DNA of 64,000 nt from Anthoceros angustus. Lineage: Eukaryota; Streptophyta; Anthocerotopsida; Anthocerotales; Anthocerotaceae. Below are positions 42,161-53,815 of the stretch, piece by piece. The stretch's first letter is position 1. Every line of letters starts with the position of its first letter. A program made the position numbers and the translations under genes. The notes beneath the pieces are model-generated. The model ran no database searches. It had not been told where the DNA came from and worked only from the letters and a program-made list of their open reading frames with translations. Location: NCBI GenBank assembly GCA_010909165.1, contig MU008219.1:62001-126000 (forward strand). The letters are read 5' to 3'.

Positions 42161-43440
42161 TATACTAGCAAACATATTTTGTTTCAACCACATTCCTAGC
42201 ACTTGTATCGTGAGCTTTCATTTCCTTGACGAACCTGAGAGGGACCCGAGACACATTGATCACTAGCCACATTGGCTTTACAAGCCACATGAACGTGTAT
42301 TTAGGGATGACGTATCTTGAGACCGAAGAAAGACCATCAAGGAGATGCCCACACACTGCAAGCCAAAAGGAAACAACAGCGAATGAATGCAACCACAAGA
42401 ATTAGGGTCTAAGAACCTTTAATCTTACAAGGAATATGGGTGTGATATACACAAGAGCTTGGCAATCACGAGATCCCTAAAGACCTACACAGTTCGGCAT
42501 CGATTAACATTCCTGCACCATATCCATTAATATTACCATGCGCACAACACAAATTGGATGCACCATTTATATCTTCAAGAACCAACAACTTTTGTATTGT
42601 GGAAGTCTTGAGGGGTACCTTTGCGAGATATCACGATCAAAACCTGGATTGAAGTTTTCCATCCGTAGAGAAATTCCAGAAACCTTGTCTAAATGCAATG
42701 GAAATAGGGACTGCCAATACGAATAAACATACGGCCAAGTTGTACAATATCGTCATTCATAGCTACTAATCTCATCTCCTAACTCCTTGAGGCCCTTGAT
42801 AAAATTCTGAAACCGATTTTTGTCTTCGGAAACATATCTACAAAAAACAGATGTTATATTCTCGTGCTGAGAGGGGTATGAAGGAAGAAATGGGGTTGAG
42901 CTCTGGCCTGAGCTACATAGCCTTAACTTGAATCTATGTCGATGAGTGTCAACATGGCTAAGCTGCGACTTGAGATCACTTGATGCACTTCGTCCATGCA
43001 ATCCTATCGCAAAGAAAACGGCTCCACCAACATAACAATAGGATGAAGTTCATTTCCCCATTCATTATGCCTTCCCTCCTCCGTTTTTTTTTCACTTTTA
43101 TTTTTTGGATCCTATTGCACTCAATGAATGCTACAACTTTTGTTCACAATATATTTCCTAAAAACAAATAAAATGTACTAATTTTTCCATTCATATGGTG
43201 TAACAATTTGACCAAGTTTCTCATTTTCTCTTTTCTTCTTTGCTTCTCCAATGAAGCTAAAACTTGGTACGTATATTTAATACGCATATATGATTCTGCT
43301 CAAAAAATATCATCTTCATTAAACTTGTAGGTTAGGAGATACAACAGGTTTCTCCATAGAGTGATAAAAAGTGACACTTTTAAGATGTTACATGCGTTAC
43401 TACTATAACGCGTGTCCACTAGAAGACTGGAGTTGTTCTG
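42161..43440. other. Gene-free interval
   Basis: No supported coding sequence, RNA gene or repeat was seen over this stretch. Confidence 0.5.
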
Positions 43441-43446
43441 TACTCA

Positions 43447-43539
43447 AGCTGAACCAGCAATTGCGGACTATCACTCCAGCTGAACCTGCAATTGTGGACT
43501 ATCACTCCAGTAGAACCGACAATTGTGGATTGTTGACCA
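43447..43539 (+). repeat. 31-bp tandem repeat, three copies
   Basis: Units start at 43447, 43478 and 43509 with AGCTGAACCNGCAATTG and diverge slightly. Confidence 0.9.
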
Positions 43540-43550
43540 GTCCAATTTAT

Positions 43551-43580
43551 AATAGATAGATAGATAGATAGATAAATATA
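43551..43580 (+). repeat. GATA microsatellite
   Basis: A run of ATAGATAGATAGATAGATA, simple sequence. Confidence 0.95.
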
Positions 43581-44624
43581 TTTGTACTTGCTGCAATTGG
43601 ACAAGCAATGACTACCTTACGAGTATAAGATAAGCACATCGCTAGCACAAGTTGCTTGTGGCATACAAAGTGGTGTACATATATGTGTGTCTGGGTAGCT
43701 ATTGGATTTGGAGTGCTTGAATTCATGAGTGTCTCAATAGTGTTGGGTTTAAATACTTTCTTTCATACCATAATGCACTCCAAGGGGGTTTGCACGGGCA
43801 TAAAGAGTTTGGCTGAGATAAGAGGTATCGGATAAATGAGACTGCCTCTCGAGATTGGGTGATAAGCATTGGAGAGGTATCAGTAATGAGACTGCCTCTC
43901 GATATTGGGTGATAAGCATTGACTGCAGCACTGACCCCATTTCTTCTGTCACACCCCTTGCAGACAGTTTGATTCCCCGCTGGCCAGCAGAGTCTCCATG
44001 CTGACATGAGCTAACATGAATGGAGTCCCTTGCATACATTGTGGGACACAGTTTCTTCCCTGCCAAGATAATCCTCTCTATTGTCTTGCAGTGAAAGCTA
44101 CCGACAACGCAAAGCTCTTTACAGCTACTGATGTGAAAGTGACAGACTTGTAAAATTGCATCTGCAGATCCACAGGCGTTGTTTCAAGAGGTTTTTCTTT
44201 GTCGTTAGATCAACTGCTACAAAGAGGTCCCATTGCCGTCAGAAGCTTATAAGTAGCCATAGCTTACGCTCAGCCTACTCTGCTACTTTAAAACGTACAA
44301 AGCGGTTTACGCTCCGATCCGCCTACCTCCGGCTTTGTAAACTCACGCGCTGCATCCATAACCTGGATTGATGTTGGAAACGGATCGAAGGAAACGGATA
44401 GAGGAGTATCGACGCACGGCGTTGCCGCGTGAACCCTCATGTTTACCGCGCGTTCTCAATGTTGTCTCTCCGTGAGGGAGGGACCGGGATAGGAGGAAAG
44501 GACAAAAGTGATTAGATAGAATGCACCATATTTGTGCCCTTGACCTTGGGCCGCTTAGCTGCAAGTAACCCGCTTCAAGCTAGCCCAAATTGTCAGCAAA
44601 CCACGGCAAACTGCTAACTTAGCA

Positions 44625-44845
44625 ACCAAACTACACTTCAATACTAAACTATATACCAAACTACGCCTTCAATACTAAACTATATACCAAACTACATCTT
44701 CAATACTAAACTATATACCAAACTACAGTCTTCAATACTAAACTATATACCAAACTACAGTCTTCAATACTAAACTATATACCAAACTACAGTCTTCAAT
44801 ACTAAACTATATACCAAACTACAGTCTTCAATATTAAACTATATT
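44625..44845. repeat. 32-bp minisatellite, seven copies
   Basis: Unit B equivalent of 32563-32694. The first three units are shortened at the CAGTC position (CACTTC, CGCCTTC, CATCTTC). The last abuts the stop codon of TPR-SET paralogue B. Confidence 0.9.
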
Positions 44846-44851
44846 ACATTG

Positions 44852-47063
44852 TCAAAGTAAATGTCGTATAAGGCTAACTTTACATATCTCAGCCCATTCC
44901 ATGACTAAGTCAAAATGTTTCTCCTCCACCGGTAAATAAATTTCCTTCGACTTTGCCTCAAGGAGTTCCCCAAAGTGATTGCCGCGAGCCCTACCAACAC
45001 CATCCAACTCCTCCTCATGGCTCATGGCCAATAGGGCTAATATGCATGGATTTCCCGGATCAACGTAAGTTAAGATTTGCGTCATCACGGTGGACAAGTC
45101 ACCCCCGCGATCTTATTGCAACACAGAGCACATAAGCACAGGAAAAGGAGCACCGGATCCAGCCTTTTCTCCCGCTTACTCAACTGCATACGTAGATTCC
45201 TCTCCAAGATCCTCTCCAAGTCATCAACAATTCTTTCCGCTGGCCTTCATCATGGTATCGCATGTTTCAAACTCTTCATCATATTCCTCGACCAAAGTAA
45301 ACAAATCCGGGATGCTGTCCAGTGCCTGCTCTTCAAACTTACAACGAGGGCACTCACACATGAACAATGGCCAGGCTTGTCTTTCACGGAATAGCAGGCT
45401 GTTAGATATCGTGAAGTAATTGATGAAAAGCTCCTCTCCAGCTCCAACCGCACGACTCGAGGAAACAAAAAGATAATCGCCCATTGGGTAGTCCATGCAA
45501 TTGGGGGTGCATGAATGGTTGAAGAAAGACGCCGTCCCGTATAATACACCCGCTATTAAGTTGGCTTCTTGAACAGCACGGAAGTTACCAATCCGGATGC
45601 TTTCCAAGTGTTCTTCCTCCCTTCCGGATCATCTTCATTGTCGTCGTCATCCCGCCTCTTGATGACAAGTGAGGCACATCTTGTTGGGCCCGAGATCCGT
45701 CAAGGCTCTTGACCGCATCGTGGAGACTTTCGTGCCTTTTCTATCATACATCTGTGGCATCCCGCCACTCAAGACCAAGTGTCCATCGCTCATTGGGTTC
45801 CTCATCTCTAGGGGAGCTAGAAGACAAGGCCGGACCATGGAAAGTCTTGCCTTGACGCTCGATCCTTCCGCCGTGCAAGAGCCTTGCTCACAAGCAATAG
45901 CCTCTCGGCCTCACGCCTCTTGTTGTAAACATTCCTCGCCCACAATTTGTTTTGCGGATCTCGACGGGTCCAATGTCGCGTCACTGCCTCTTTGGTTTCA
46001 TTGAAGACGCCCACGAAGTCACAAACTTGTAGATTCCCAACCGACTCAGAGAAGCCGTTTACGACCTTCAGAGCCGAGATGTTATTCAAGATGTCCTCAT
46101 CCGAGGTCCTCGCCGCAGACAGATGTGCTTCTTCGTGTGTGCATCCGACAAACCTCTAACTCTCTGGGTGAGGCTTTGGCTTCGTTAGGGCTCTGCCACA
46201 ACAACTTCGGCACTCTTCGTAGCCTTCTTGAAGCTTCCATCGCAGACATGACTCAAAGATTACTACCATAGGCGGCGATAAGCTTGTGTTTCATCGAATC
46301 AGTGCATGATAGGTCCCGTGATCTTCTCCAGACTTGTGCACTCACGGTGTAGAAAGTAGCGCTCCACTCACTCGAGCAAATCGAATGTTGCCTTGAACAC
46401 ATAGTTGCTCTGCGCAATCCACCATGGGCACATGCCATCGGATGTATTCTCTGACTTGTAAATCTCAGCATTCTCAAGTAAGTTCCTCGTGAATCGGCAC
46501 TATGTCCGCAGGTTACCAACCCTCCACCAACCGTCCCATCATTCCACAGCTCTTCGAGCTTAGGCTCTTTGATTGCCACTTCCATACCCTCCGGGTACTT
46601 GTCCCACACATCCACCTCGCTTGCGTTGGACACATAGAATTATCAATAACCACTAAGACAGATTCCCACAATGGTCTTCAAATATCATGGACTCCTCCGG
46701 TCATGAACGCGTCACGCAAAATTTGCCGACTACATACCCTCCTCTGCTTGTGGGTTGCTCACATTGCCGTCTCCTGGCAGCAGGGATACTCCTTTGTCGC
46801 TGCAAACTTGAGAGTGGAGCCGACGGCTCCGAAGGATCCCGCAGAAGATGGCTACACTGAGTATCCAAAAACATAGAATCCTGAACCAGTTGCTTGAATT
46901 CCTGTGCAGCCTGATAGTGCCCGAAAATCAATCCTGGTTTATTGAACCTTTTTGACTGCTCTGCGAGGAAGATGTTCCTCTCGCTGAGCTTTTTCGCCAA
47001 AAAGTTATCGATACTGTCGGGAATCATCAGCTCTCCTGGATTATGAGATGTCTTTGATGCCAT
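44852..47063 (-). pseudogene. TPR and SET domain protein, paralogue B (many frameshifts as written)
   Basis: It aligns along its length with paralogue A. Readable pieces are the SET core (FNHSCTPNC, GEELFINYF, CECPRCKFE) at 45607-45224 and the C-terminus LEAKSKEIYLPVEEKHFDL at 45097-44852. The N-terminus (MASKTSHNPGELMIPDSIDN) at 47063 is in better condition than in paralogue A. Between them are numerous small losses and substitutions at CTG/CAG sites that destroy the frame. Because the breaks follow a systematic pattern, an unpolished but functional gene is as likely as a pseudogene. Codons interrupted in A (GAG near 46405, TAG in A) are sometimes intact here. Confidence 0.65.
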
Positions 47064-47159
47064 GACTCCGCACCGTTTGTTGTTTGCTTCGTAGTATCGG
47101 AATGGAATGGTTTGGACGTGTACAGTAACACTGGTGTACAAATAGCCTTTTGTTACTGA

Positions 47160-47715
47160 CTTCAGTTCCTAGCTTGTAGATGCTTTGATCATACCCAAGC
47201 ACAAAAGAGTGCATATATAGACACCGATTTCAAAACAATATCTGGATAAATTAAGTTTTCAAAACTCATAACCCTAACTTTGTGCCTTTTATTCTGACTT
47301 TTAGCTTGTAGATGCTTTGATCATACCCAAGCACAAAAGAGTGCATATATAGACACCTAGATGCTTTGATCATACCCAAGCACAAAAGGGTGCATATATA
47401 GACACCGATTTCAAAACTATATCTTGATAAATTAAGTCTTCAAAACTCATAATCCGGTAACCTGAGCCTTTTGTTACTAGCTTGTAGATGCTTTGATCAT
47501 ACCCAAGCACAAAAGGGTGCATATATAGACACCGATTTCAAAATAATATCTGGATAAATTAAGTTTTCAAAACTCATAACCCGCTAACCTGTGCCTTTTT
47601 GTTACCGAGTTCAGTTCATAGCTTGTAGATGCTTTGATCATACCCAAGCACAAAAGGGTGCATATATAGACATCGATTTCAAAACAATATCTGGATACAT
47701 TAAGTTTTCAAAACT
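47160..47715 (-). promoter_or_regulatory. Five-copy promoter-like array upstream of TPR-SET paralogue B
   Basis: Same array as 35113-35675, with units at about 47176, 47308, 47358, 47486 and 47626. The TATATATGCAC element is retained on the minus strand in each. Confidence 0.6.
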
Positions 47716-47734
47716 CATAACCCGGTAACCTGTG

Positions 47735-48960
47735 GAAGGACTTTACAACCCGAAACCCAAGGTTGGATTCATCGAAACTTTGGCATCCTGCCTTGGCTAC
47801 TATCTGGACAAAGATCGTTTGAAATTATGCATCCCACTTCCTCTCCCGCCGGGATGTCCACGTTCTGTGGTGCCGGCCCATGTAGGTATGTGCATGCTTA
47901 TCCTCCAAATCCGGGTGCTGGGGCTCTTCTCATTTCAGACTCTTCAGGTGTTTCCGGTGAAAAATTAGAGGGCGAGCGGACCATGACATGGCTCTTCTGG
48001 CAATCTTGACTCGGTTTCCTTGCTCGCACGAATCTAAATAGCTCTCACAAAAGGAGCACACTGCGCTGCAATGGCAGCCCACCACGCAGCCTTCGGACTT
48101 GATCTGGTAAATGCCCGAACCGCAACTTCTTCCAGATCGTGAAGCGATGCCTCTGTACCAGGCCTTTGCTGCTATGTCGTAAGAAAACATATATTATAAA
48201 TATATATTTAAAAATAGTGTTATCAGAACGCGGCGGACATTTCTTCGCGGAGGTTCCGAGAGTCGAAAGGAAGCGTTCATGATCCAAGTTGTGGCAGTGT
48301 CGAGGCGATGCATGAGTGTGCATCCTTTATAAGGCCCCTTCATGTTTGCCAACCTCAGGCTTTTCCAGTGTGTTCCACTTAGAGGTGAGGCACCATGACC
48401 ATCTTTCACACAAGCCAGTTGAACTACTCGGACTGCTGCATCAGAATATTTGTGTGCACTGGCGATCACACTTCTCCTGACTTGCCCGTCCCAAACAACA
48501 AACAAATATCTCCTGTTGCCTGTAAGGGAAGAGGAAAACAAATTTCTACCAGCGACCAGTAACTTGTATATCAGTGAAGTCGACACAATCAGCATAGATT
48601 TAGCTGGTTGTAACGAACGCTGAGAAAGCTGTGGCCATCTCCACCGAAATTTCGAACGTGCTCCTCTTCAATGTCCCACCACGCCATGTCATCGGGCGCC
48701 CCAGCAATCAGTGCCACAATTTAAGAGTGCTTCCTCTGCTGCAGCGTTTCACCCGATTCCAAAACCTTGACCCCGGTGGAAACCTAAAATTCCACACGAT
48801 GTCCAAATTCGTCGAGCTGTGTTTGAAAAAAATGCCTCCCGCGCTGAGCCTGTCAGCCAGAACGTAGTCGGGTGCGGGTTCCTGGGAAGAACATGGTCCT
48901 AGTGCTGCTCTCCAGAGCTCAGATGGATGATTCGAGAGTTCCAAAGATGCGTTTGGCGTT
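47735..48960 (-). pseudogene. Broken TPR-SET paralogue fragment (unit B)
   Basis: Copy of the unit A fragment. Minus-strand residues SGSGIYQIKSEGC (about 48100) and YVLADRLSAGGIFFKHS (about 48865) match the intact paralogue at 51410-53815. Frame is not maintained. Confidence 0.65.
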
Positions 48961-49267
48961 GTGGTCATCAACCAGGGCCAGGAAGGTGCTCGATTAACCG
49001 TTCGGGCAGCGAAGTAGCGGACAAAAGCGAATTCAAGTTTTTGATTTCAAATTTCCGCGAACACCCTCAGCATACCTAGTGGACACACCAAAACACCTTT
49101 GGAACGCTGGCACTTTTAAACGACAATGAGCAGCAAGGTTACATCTAGATGCAACAGTTGCTTCTATGCAAGCTCGGGAAGCAGGCGAGATCACAAAACC
49201 ACGCGTTTCTGGAGGTGCTGCCGGCGCGCCATCCCACCTGAAACAGGGCTACTGTAGAAGCTGACAA

Positions 49268-49564
49268 TTAACGGCAGCTGGAATTGTCCAGCGACTCCTC
49301 GCCATCGCCGCACTGCTCCAATTGATGGGCCGCGCCGGAGGCCAGCGCCGCAGCAGCAACTGCCGCCGTGATTCCTGCAATCCTTGCTCCTACAAGAGGG
49401 CTGCGCATGTCGCCACCCAGCCTCGCTGTGTACCGGATGGCAGCCCGGCGGGCCTGACTGAAGTTGCCTGCACTTGCGTGCACTGCAGCCGCCACGAATC
49501 CCACAATTGGGATACTCTCACATAAGAGGGTGGCTTGACCGTTTTTCGCGAAGGCGTTTCCATT
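49268..49564 (-). CDS. Small MGN-start protein 1 (unit B), start codon frame broken
   Basis: The coding sequence from GNAFAKNGQATLLCESIPI to ESLDNSSCR matches the unit A gene, with a local frame change around the second Ala segment (TARLGGDMRSPLVGAR versus TASWVATCAAPLVGAR). The start region has one base less (TTTCCATT versus TTTCCCATT on the plus strand), so ATG is out of frame with GNAF. A one-base homopolymer loss is the simplest explanation. Confidence 0.6.
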   Translation of the reverse strand, partial: NGNAFAKNGQATLLCESIPIVGFVAAAVHASAGNFSQARRAAIRYTARLGGDMRSPLVGARIAGITAAVAAAALASGAAHQLEQCGDGEESLDNSSCR

Positions 49565-49889
49565 GGAGACGCAGCGAGGGAGACGATGCAGACAATGCTT
49601 GTGGGGCGATCGATAAATCGGGCGGAATTGCTCACTAGAGTTTTTGAACACGATTGTGAAACCTCAAGCCGGGATCACGCTCAACATATGTACTCACCAA
49701 CTGGACACACCAAAACGCCTAAGGTTGGCACTTTCTGAGAATGAGCGAGGATTACATCTGATAGCAAGAGTTCTCCTCGACGCAAGCTGGGAAGCCGTCT
49801 CCAGGCGTGTCACGAACCGTACGCGTTTCTGGAGGTTCCGCTGGCGCCATCCCTCCTGCAACACGGCTGCAGAAGCTGATAAAGATCAA

Positions 49890-50177
49890 GGGCGGCTGCC
49901 ATTTTCCGACCCCTCGTCAACGCTGCACTGCTCCAAATGCGCCGCTGCGCGCAGCGCAGCGGCAGCCACTGCCGCCGCGACCTCTGCCATCCTGGCCGCT
50001 GCAAAAGCGCTGCGCACATGCCCATGGAACTAACTGCGCATTTTACAACTGCCCGATGCGCTTGGCAAAGTTCCCTGCCTCCGCATGGGCAGCGGCAACA
50101 AGGAAGCCCACGATGGGGATGTATTCGCATATCAACGTTGCTTCGCCGTCTTTTCCGAAGGGGTTTCCATCGCTAAT
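49890..50177 (-). CDS. Small MGN-start protein 2 (unit B), frame broken
   Basis: GNPFGKDGEATLICEYIPIV, then LVAAAHAEAGNF, match unit A. The CCC run at the start codon is again one base short, and a further base is missing after GNF, so the Ala-rich helix is read in another frame. Together with its neighbour this looks like systematic homopolymer error. Confidence 0.55.
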
Positions 50178-50333
50178 GGAGAACGAGGGACACAACGAAC
50201 ACCAGGCTGCGCTTGTAGATTGTTGGAGGAATGGGCTCATTGCGTTGTGCCTCGGCAGTCCTCGCCTAAAGCGGCCATGCACTTACGCTCCACCCACTCT
50301 GCTAGAGTAGGACACACACTGCATGTCGGCTTA

Positions 50334-50455
50334 AGCGTAAGCCAGCGGAGTAAAAGCGAAACGTAAGCCCGCGGAGTAAAACCCGAGCGTAAGCCAGCGC
50401 AGTAAAAGGAAGCGTAAGCACGCGGAGTAGAAACGTAAGCCCGTGGAGTAAAAGC
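50334..50455 (+). repeat. GCGTAAGCC short tandem repeat, unit B copy
   Basis: Equivalent of 38231-38352, with one extra A in the third unit. Confidence 0.85.
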
Positions 50456-51409
50456 GGACAGAAAGCGCTCACTGAACAACTACAGGTAGATATTAAGTAT
50501 AACAAAGCAGAAATGGTTAAAGAAAATATCATAGTATAGATTCTTCAAATATCTATTATACAGGTATCATAATTATTATTATATTATTCATGATATATAA
50601 TCTTTATTCATATAAACTTGTAAAATGTATTTATTTTATTATAATATATCATTATAGATGTGTAGTTCCTTATGATGCATAGGAAATTCATGTTCACATC
50701 ATGAAGCCATTGAAAGAAAGATTTTTATTTATTTATTTATATCTTAAATAATTTCATTGGTCATAAGCTAGAGTTTGTATGTGACTATATATATGCCGGA
50801 GCTCACCTACACCATACTCCAAAACTTGGCATTCTCATCCTCCACAAGACCAAGGAATCCGGTGTGGCATCAATACAAAACACGCTTCCTTCCGATCACT
50901 CCCCATAGCAAGCTAAGAGATGATGACACGTTGGAGGTATCTCGTGTGGCGCCAAGATCATTGTACTGAATGAGAGGGGTTACGCATAAGAGATTTTTGT
51001 GTGTGGTTTTTCCTCCATTTGAGAAGAAAGAGGTCTAGGAAACTTTTGAAGCATTCCAAGAGTGGATCATTTTTGCTAGCTTCTTGTGAAGTTAGGAACA
51101 TAGCGTTTCATTCCATTCCAAGAGTTGATCATTTTTGCTAGCTTTTTGTTAAGCTTCTATGAGAGTAGTCCTAACATCATTCACTTCACAATGGTATGCA
51201 TTCAACCCAAGATATTTTAAGACCAATATATTATTGCTAAATATATAATAGATACTGGTAGTAATAGATACTACTAGATACTAGTAATATATAATAATAT
51301 ACAATTATAATACAATGATCGCTGATACATATGCTTATTATAAAAATAGTTAACATGGGCTACCGTTGCTGGGAACATGGTCCCAATCACGATACAATGT
51401 CCACGGTGT
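50456..51409. other. AT-rich intergenic interval
   Basis: Very AT-rich at 50490-50750 and 51210-51345. A 27-bp stretch ATTCCAAGAGTNGATCATTT is repeated at about 51053 and 51114. No genes seen. Unit B ends near 50894. Confidence 0.6.
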
Positions 51410-53815
51410 TCACCATTTAATGAAATCTCGACAGAAGAAAGGGATATGACCAGTACCCACGTCCACCATAGTGTGAAAACTTTTCTCCTTCAAGGGCATG
51501 TAGAGGTTCCGACAAGAGGCTCGGAGAAGCTGCCCCACATGTCGTCGAGCATGTCTGTCAAGCGCATAGCGCTGATTAATTCCCAGGGCCAAGAGTGCGA
51601 GTATGCTTGGACTACCCGGATGGACTGAGTTCAAGATTCGCACAGTCTTGTCCATGAACTGCTCTCCAAAGCAGTTAAAGGAGAGAACATAAACTTGGGC
51701 AAAGGAACATCGGATCCAGTCCTTCTGTTCCTCAGTGAACCCCGCACAAGCTTGGCTGCGCAGGATTGCCTCCAGCACGCCTGCAACTTGGCAAGCCCTA
51801 GCAGTAGTGGAAGAAGTTCTTCTGCCAGATTCGAAGTCTGCATGGTATGTCTGGGCCAGAGCTGCCAAAGCCGGGATGCGCTGGAGTGCCTCCTCCTCGA
51901 ATTTGCACCGAGCACAGTCGCACTGGAAAGGGCTCTTGGAACAGTGGCTCTTGCGGGACGCCAGGCTCTCGAAAACGGTGAAGTAATTGATGTAGAGCTC
52001 CGCTCCAGCCCGGACAGGCCGGGTGCAGCTGATGAACATCATCTTCCTCTGGAATGTCCTGTAAGTGCAGTTGGGAATGCACGAGTGGTTGAAGAAGGAA
52101 GGCAGCCCGTAGATCGCACCCGCAAACGCGTTGGCTTCAACGATGCGACGGATGTCGCGGACGTCGACCTGGGATAGGTATTCTTCGTTCACAGCCCCGT
52201 ACTTCTCGTCATCCCAGTCTTCGGTGAAGAGGGAGAATGGAGGCACATCCAGCCTGCCCTGGCTCCCGTGCTGCAGACTCCTGAGCTGCGCTGCGTACTG
52301 TGGAGATGCCTGTGCCTTGGCTATCATCTGGACAACCATGGCTTGGAGTTGTGCATTCCACTTCCCCCCGGGGACCTCCACGTTCCGTGCTTCCGGCCCA
52401 TGTGCATGCCTATCTTCCTCCGATGTCAGACACTTCAGGTTTCTCCCATGAAAGATTAGGGCTCGAGCGGGCCATGTCCCGGGCTCTTCCCCTTCAGCAA
52501 GAGGCTTGCTCACAAGCAGAAGCTCCCCTGGCTTCAAATCCCTAGTAGCAAACATGGCTCGCCTGCCGCTCTGCCTGCTGGCACGAATCTCGATAGGTCC
52601 TACAAAGGGAGCACACTCTGGTGCATCCTCGCTTCCATGGCAGTCCTCCATGCATCCTTCGTGCTTGAACTGGTAGATGCCCGATCCGCTCTGTCGAGCA
52701 CCAATCTCCGCCCTGCACTTGTCTCTCACGATGCGAACCAGAACCTCCGGGTCGGAGCTGGCACTACTCTCCTGCAGGGACTCGAGCAAGACAACCGCCT
52801 CCTCGTATTTATGCATCCTGTGCAAGCATCCCGCCTTCCGCAGCGAGGTCTCGACGTCGCTAGGGTTCAGCTCCAACGCCATCTCCGCACTCCGGAGGGC
52901 TTGCTTGTAGCGTCCCAGGCCGATCAACGCGTCACACATCTTGGAGTAGACCATGGCAAGCTTCTCATCACAGATCGACCCTGCATTGCTGCTCGCCGCC
53001 TCCTCCATGTTTATCTCCTCATTCCACGGCCAGGCACGCACATGTTTGCACAAATCCAGAAGCCTGGCACTCTTGTCGAAGCACGCAGCCGCGCGGTTCC
53101 AGCTCTTGCGAGCCAAGTGCACGTTTCCTCGAGCGCAGAGCTCCTCCACGCATTTCATGAACACATCACAGCGGCATTCGTTCAAATCCACGGCAAACCG
53201 ATCCAACAATTGCGCGCAATCCCGCTGTCCAGCCGGCAGCGGCACGATGTCTACCGGGTTGGAAATCTTCACCCCCAGCGTCCCGTCCTCCCAGAGCTGC
53301 GTGAACATGGGCTCCTTAATGGCCACCTTCATTCCCTGAGGGTACTTCTGGCAGACATCTTCCCTGCTGGCAGCCGGAACCACAGCATTGTCGATCACCA
53401 CCAGGACGGCACTTCCCTCCTCATCTTCAAACACCGTGCGAACTCCACCCGTCAGAAAGGGCTTCACACACAGCGTGCCAACAGCGTACAGCCCTGTGCT
53501 CAGCGCTGAACAGCCATCGTCCAGGCGCTGGAAGCCATCCAGATTCAGCTTCAGCTCCCGAAGACTTGCTTCATCCAAAAATGAGAAGGGGGCCGCTGGC
53601 CTCGGAGGATCCATAGTCACGTAGCCCAGCGGCCTGGCATCCTCCTGGAATGCATACTCGTCCACCAGTCTGCTGAACTCCTCCGCAGCCTCATTGTGGC
53701 GCATGACCAGGCCCGATTTATCCAAATTCCTTGCGCTTCGCCTGAAAGAGATGCCTCTGGCGCTGAGTCTGTCAGCCAAAACGTTGTCTATAACTGGAAT
53801 ATATCCAGATGCCAT
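51410..53815 (-). CDS. TPR and SET domain protein, intact single-exon paralogue C (801 aa)
   Basis: An uninterrupted frame from ATG at 53815. The N-terminal region (about 1-200) includes VLADRLSARGISF and YPQGMKVAIKEPMFTQLWED. TPR-like helices lie at about 220-370 (RGNVHLARKSWNRAAACFD, LGRYKQALRSAEMALELNPS, HKYEEAVVLLESL). A split SET domain lies at about 425-650: RRAMFATRDLKPGELLLVSK, then LFTEDWDDE, then FFNHSCIPNC, then GAELYINYF. A post-SET CDCARCKFEEEAL follows, then a helical C-terminal part. NHS.xPNC and the final Tyr region are the usual S-adenosylmethionine and catalytic elements of SET lysine methyltransferases. Plant proteins with TPR plus SET exist; the substrate is unknown. The gene is GC-richer than unit A/B sequence and is the reference for reading the broken copies. 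Confidence 0.9.
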   Translation of the reverse strand: MASGYIPVIDNVLADRLSARGISFRRSARNLDKSGLVMRHNEAAEEFSRLVDEYAFQEDARPLGYVTMDPPRPAAPFSFLDEASLRELKLNLDGFQRLDDGCSALSTGLYAVGTLCVKPFLTGGVRTVFEDEEGSAVLVVIDNAVVPAASREDVCQKYPQGMKVAIKEPMFTQLWEDGTLGVKISNPVDIVPLPAGQRDCAQLLDRFAVDLNECRCDVFMKCVEELCARGNVHLARKSWNRAAACFDKSARLLDLCKHVRAWPWNEEINMEEAASSNAGSICDEKLAMVYSKMCDALIGLGRYKQALRSAEMALELNPSDVETSLRKAGCLHRMHKYEEAVVLLESLQESSASSDPEVLVRIVRDKCRAEIGARQSGSGIYQFKHEGCMEDCHGSEDAPECAPFVGPIEIRASRQSGRRAMFATRDLKPGELLLVSKPLAEGEEPGTWPARALIFHGRNLKCLTSEEDRHAHGPEARNVEVPGGKWNAQLQAMVVQMIAKAQASPQYAAQLRSLQHGSQGRLDVPPFSLFTEDWDDEKYGAVNEEYLSQVDVRDIRRIVEANAFAGAIYGLPSFFNHSCIPNCTYRTFQRKMMFISCTRPVRAGAELYINYFTVFESLASRKSHCSKSPFQCDCARCKFEEEALQRIPALAALAQTYHADFESGRRTSSTTARACQVAGVLEAILRSQACAGFTEEQKDWIRCSFAQVYVLSFNCFGEQFMDKTVRILNSVHPGSPSILALLALGINQRYALDRHARRHVGQLLRASCRNLYMPLKEKSFHTMVDVGTGHIPFFCRDFIKW

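Larger units (their letters stand above)
43921..50894. repeat. Segmental duplication, unit B (about 7.0 kb)
   Basis: Collinear second copy of 31809-38790. The first half (to about 47.1 kb) differs from unit A by many short indels concentrated at CTG/CAG. The second half is almost identical, apart from homopolymer-length changes and a roughly 50-bp segment near 48890-48950 that is absent from unit A (compare 36838). Confidence 0.92.
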
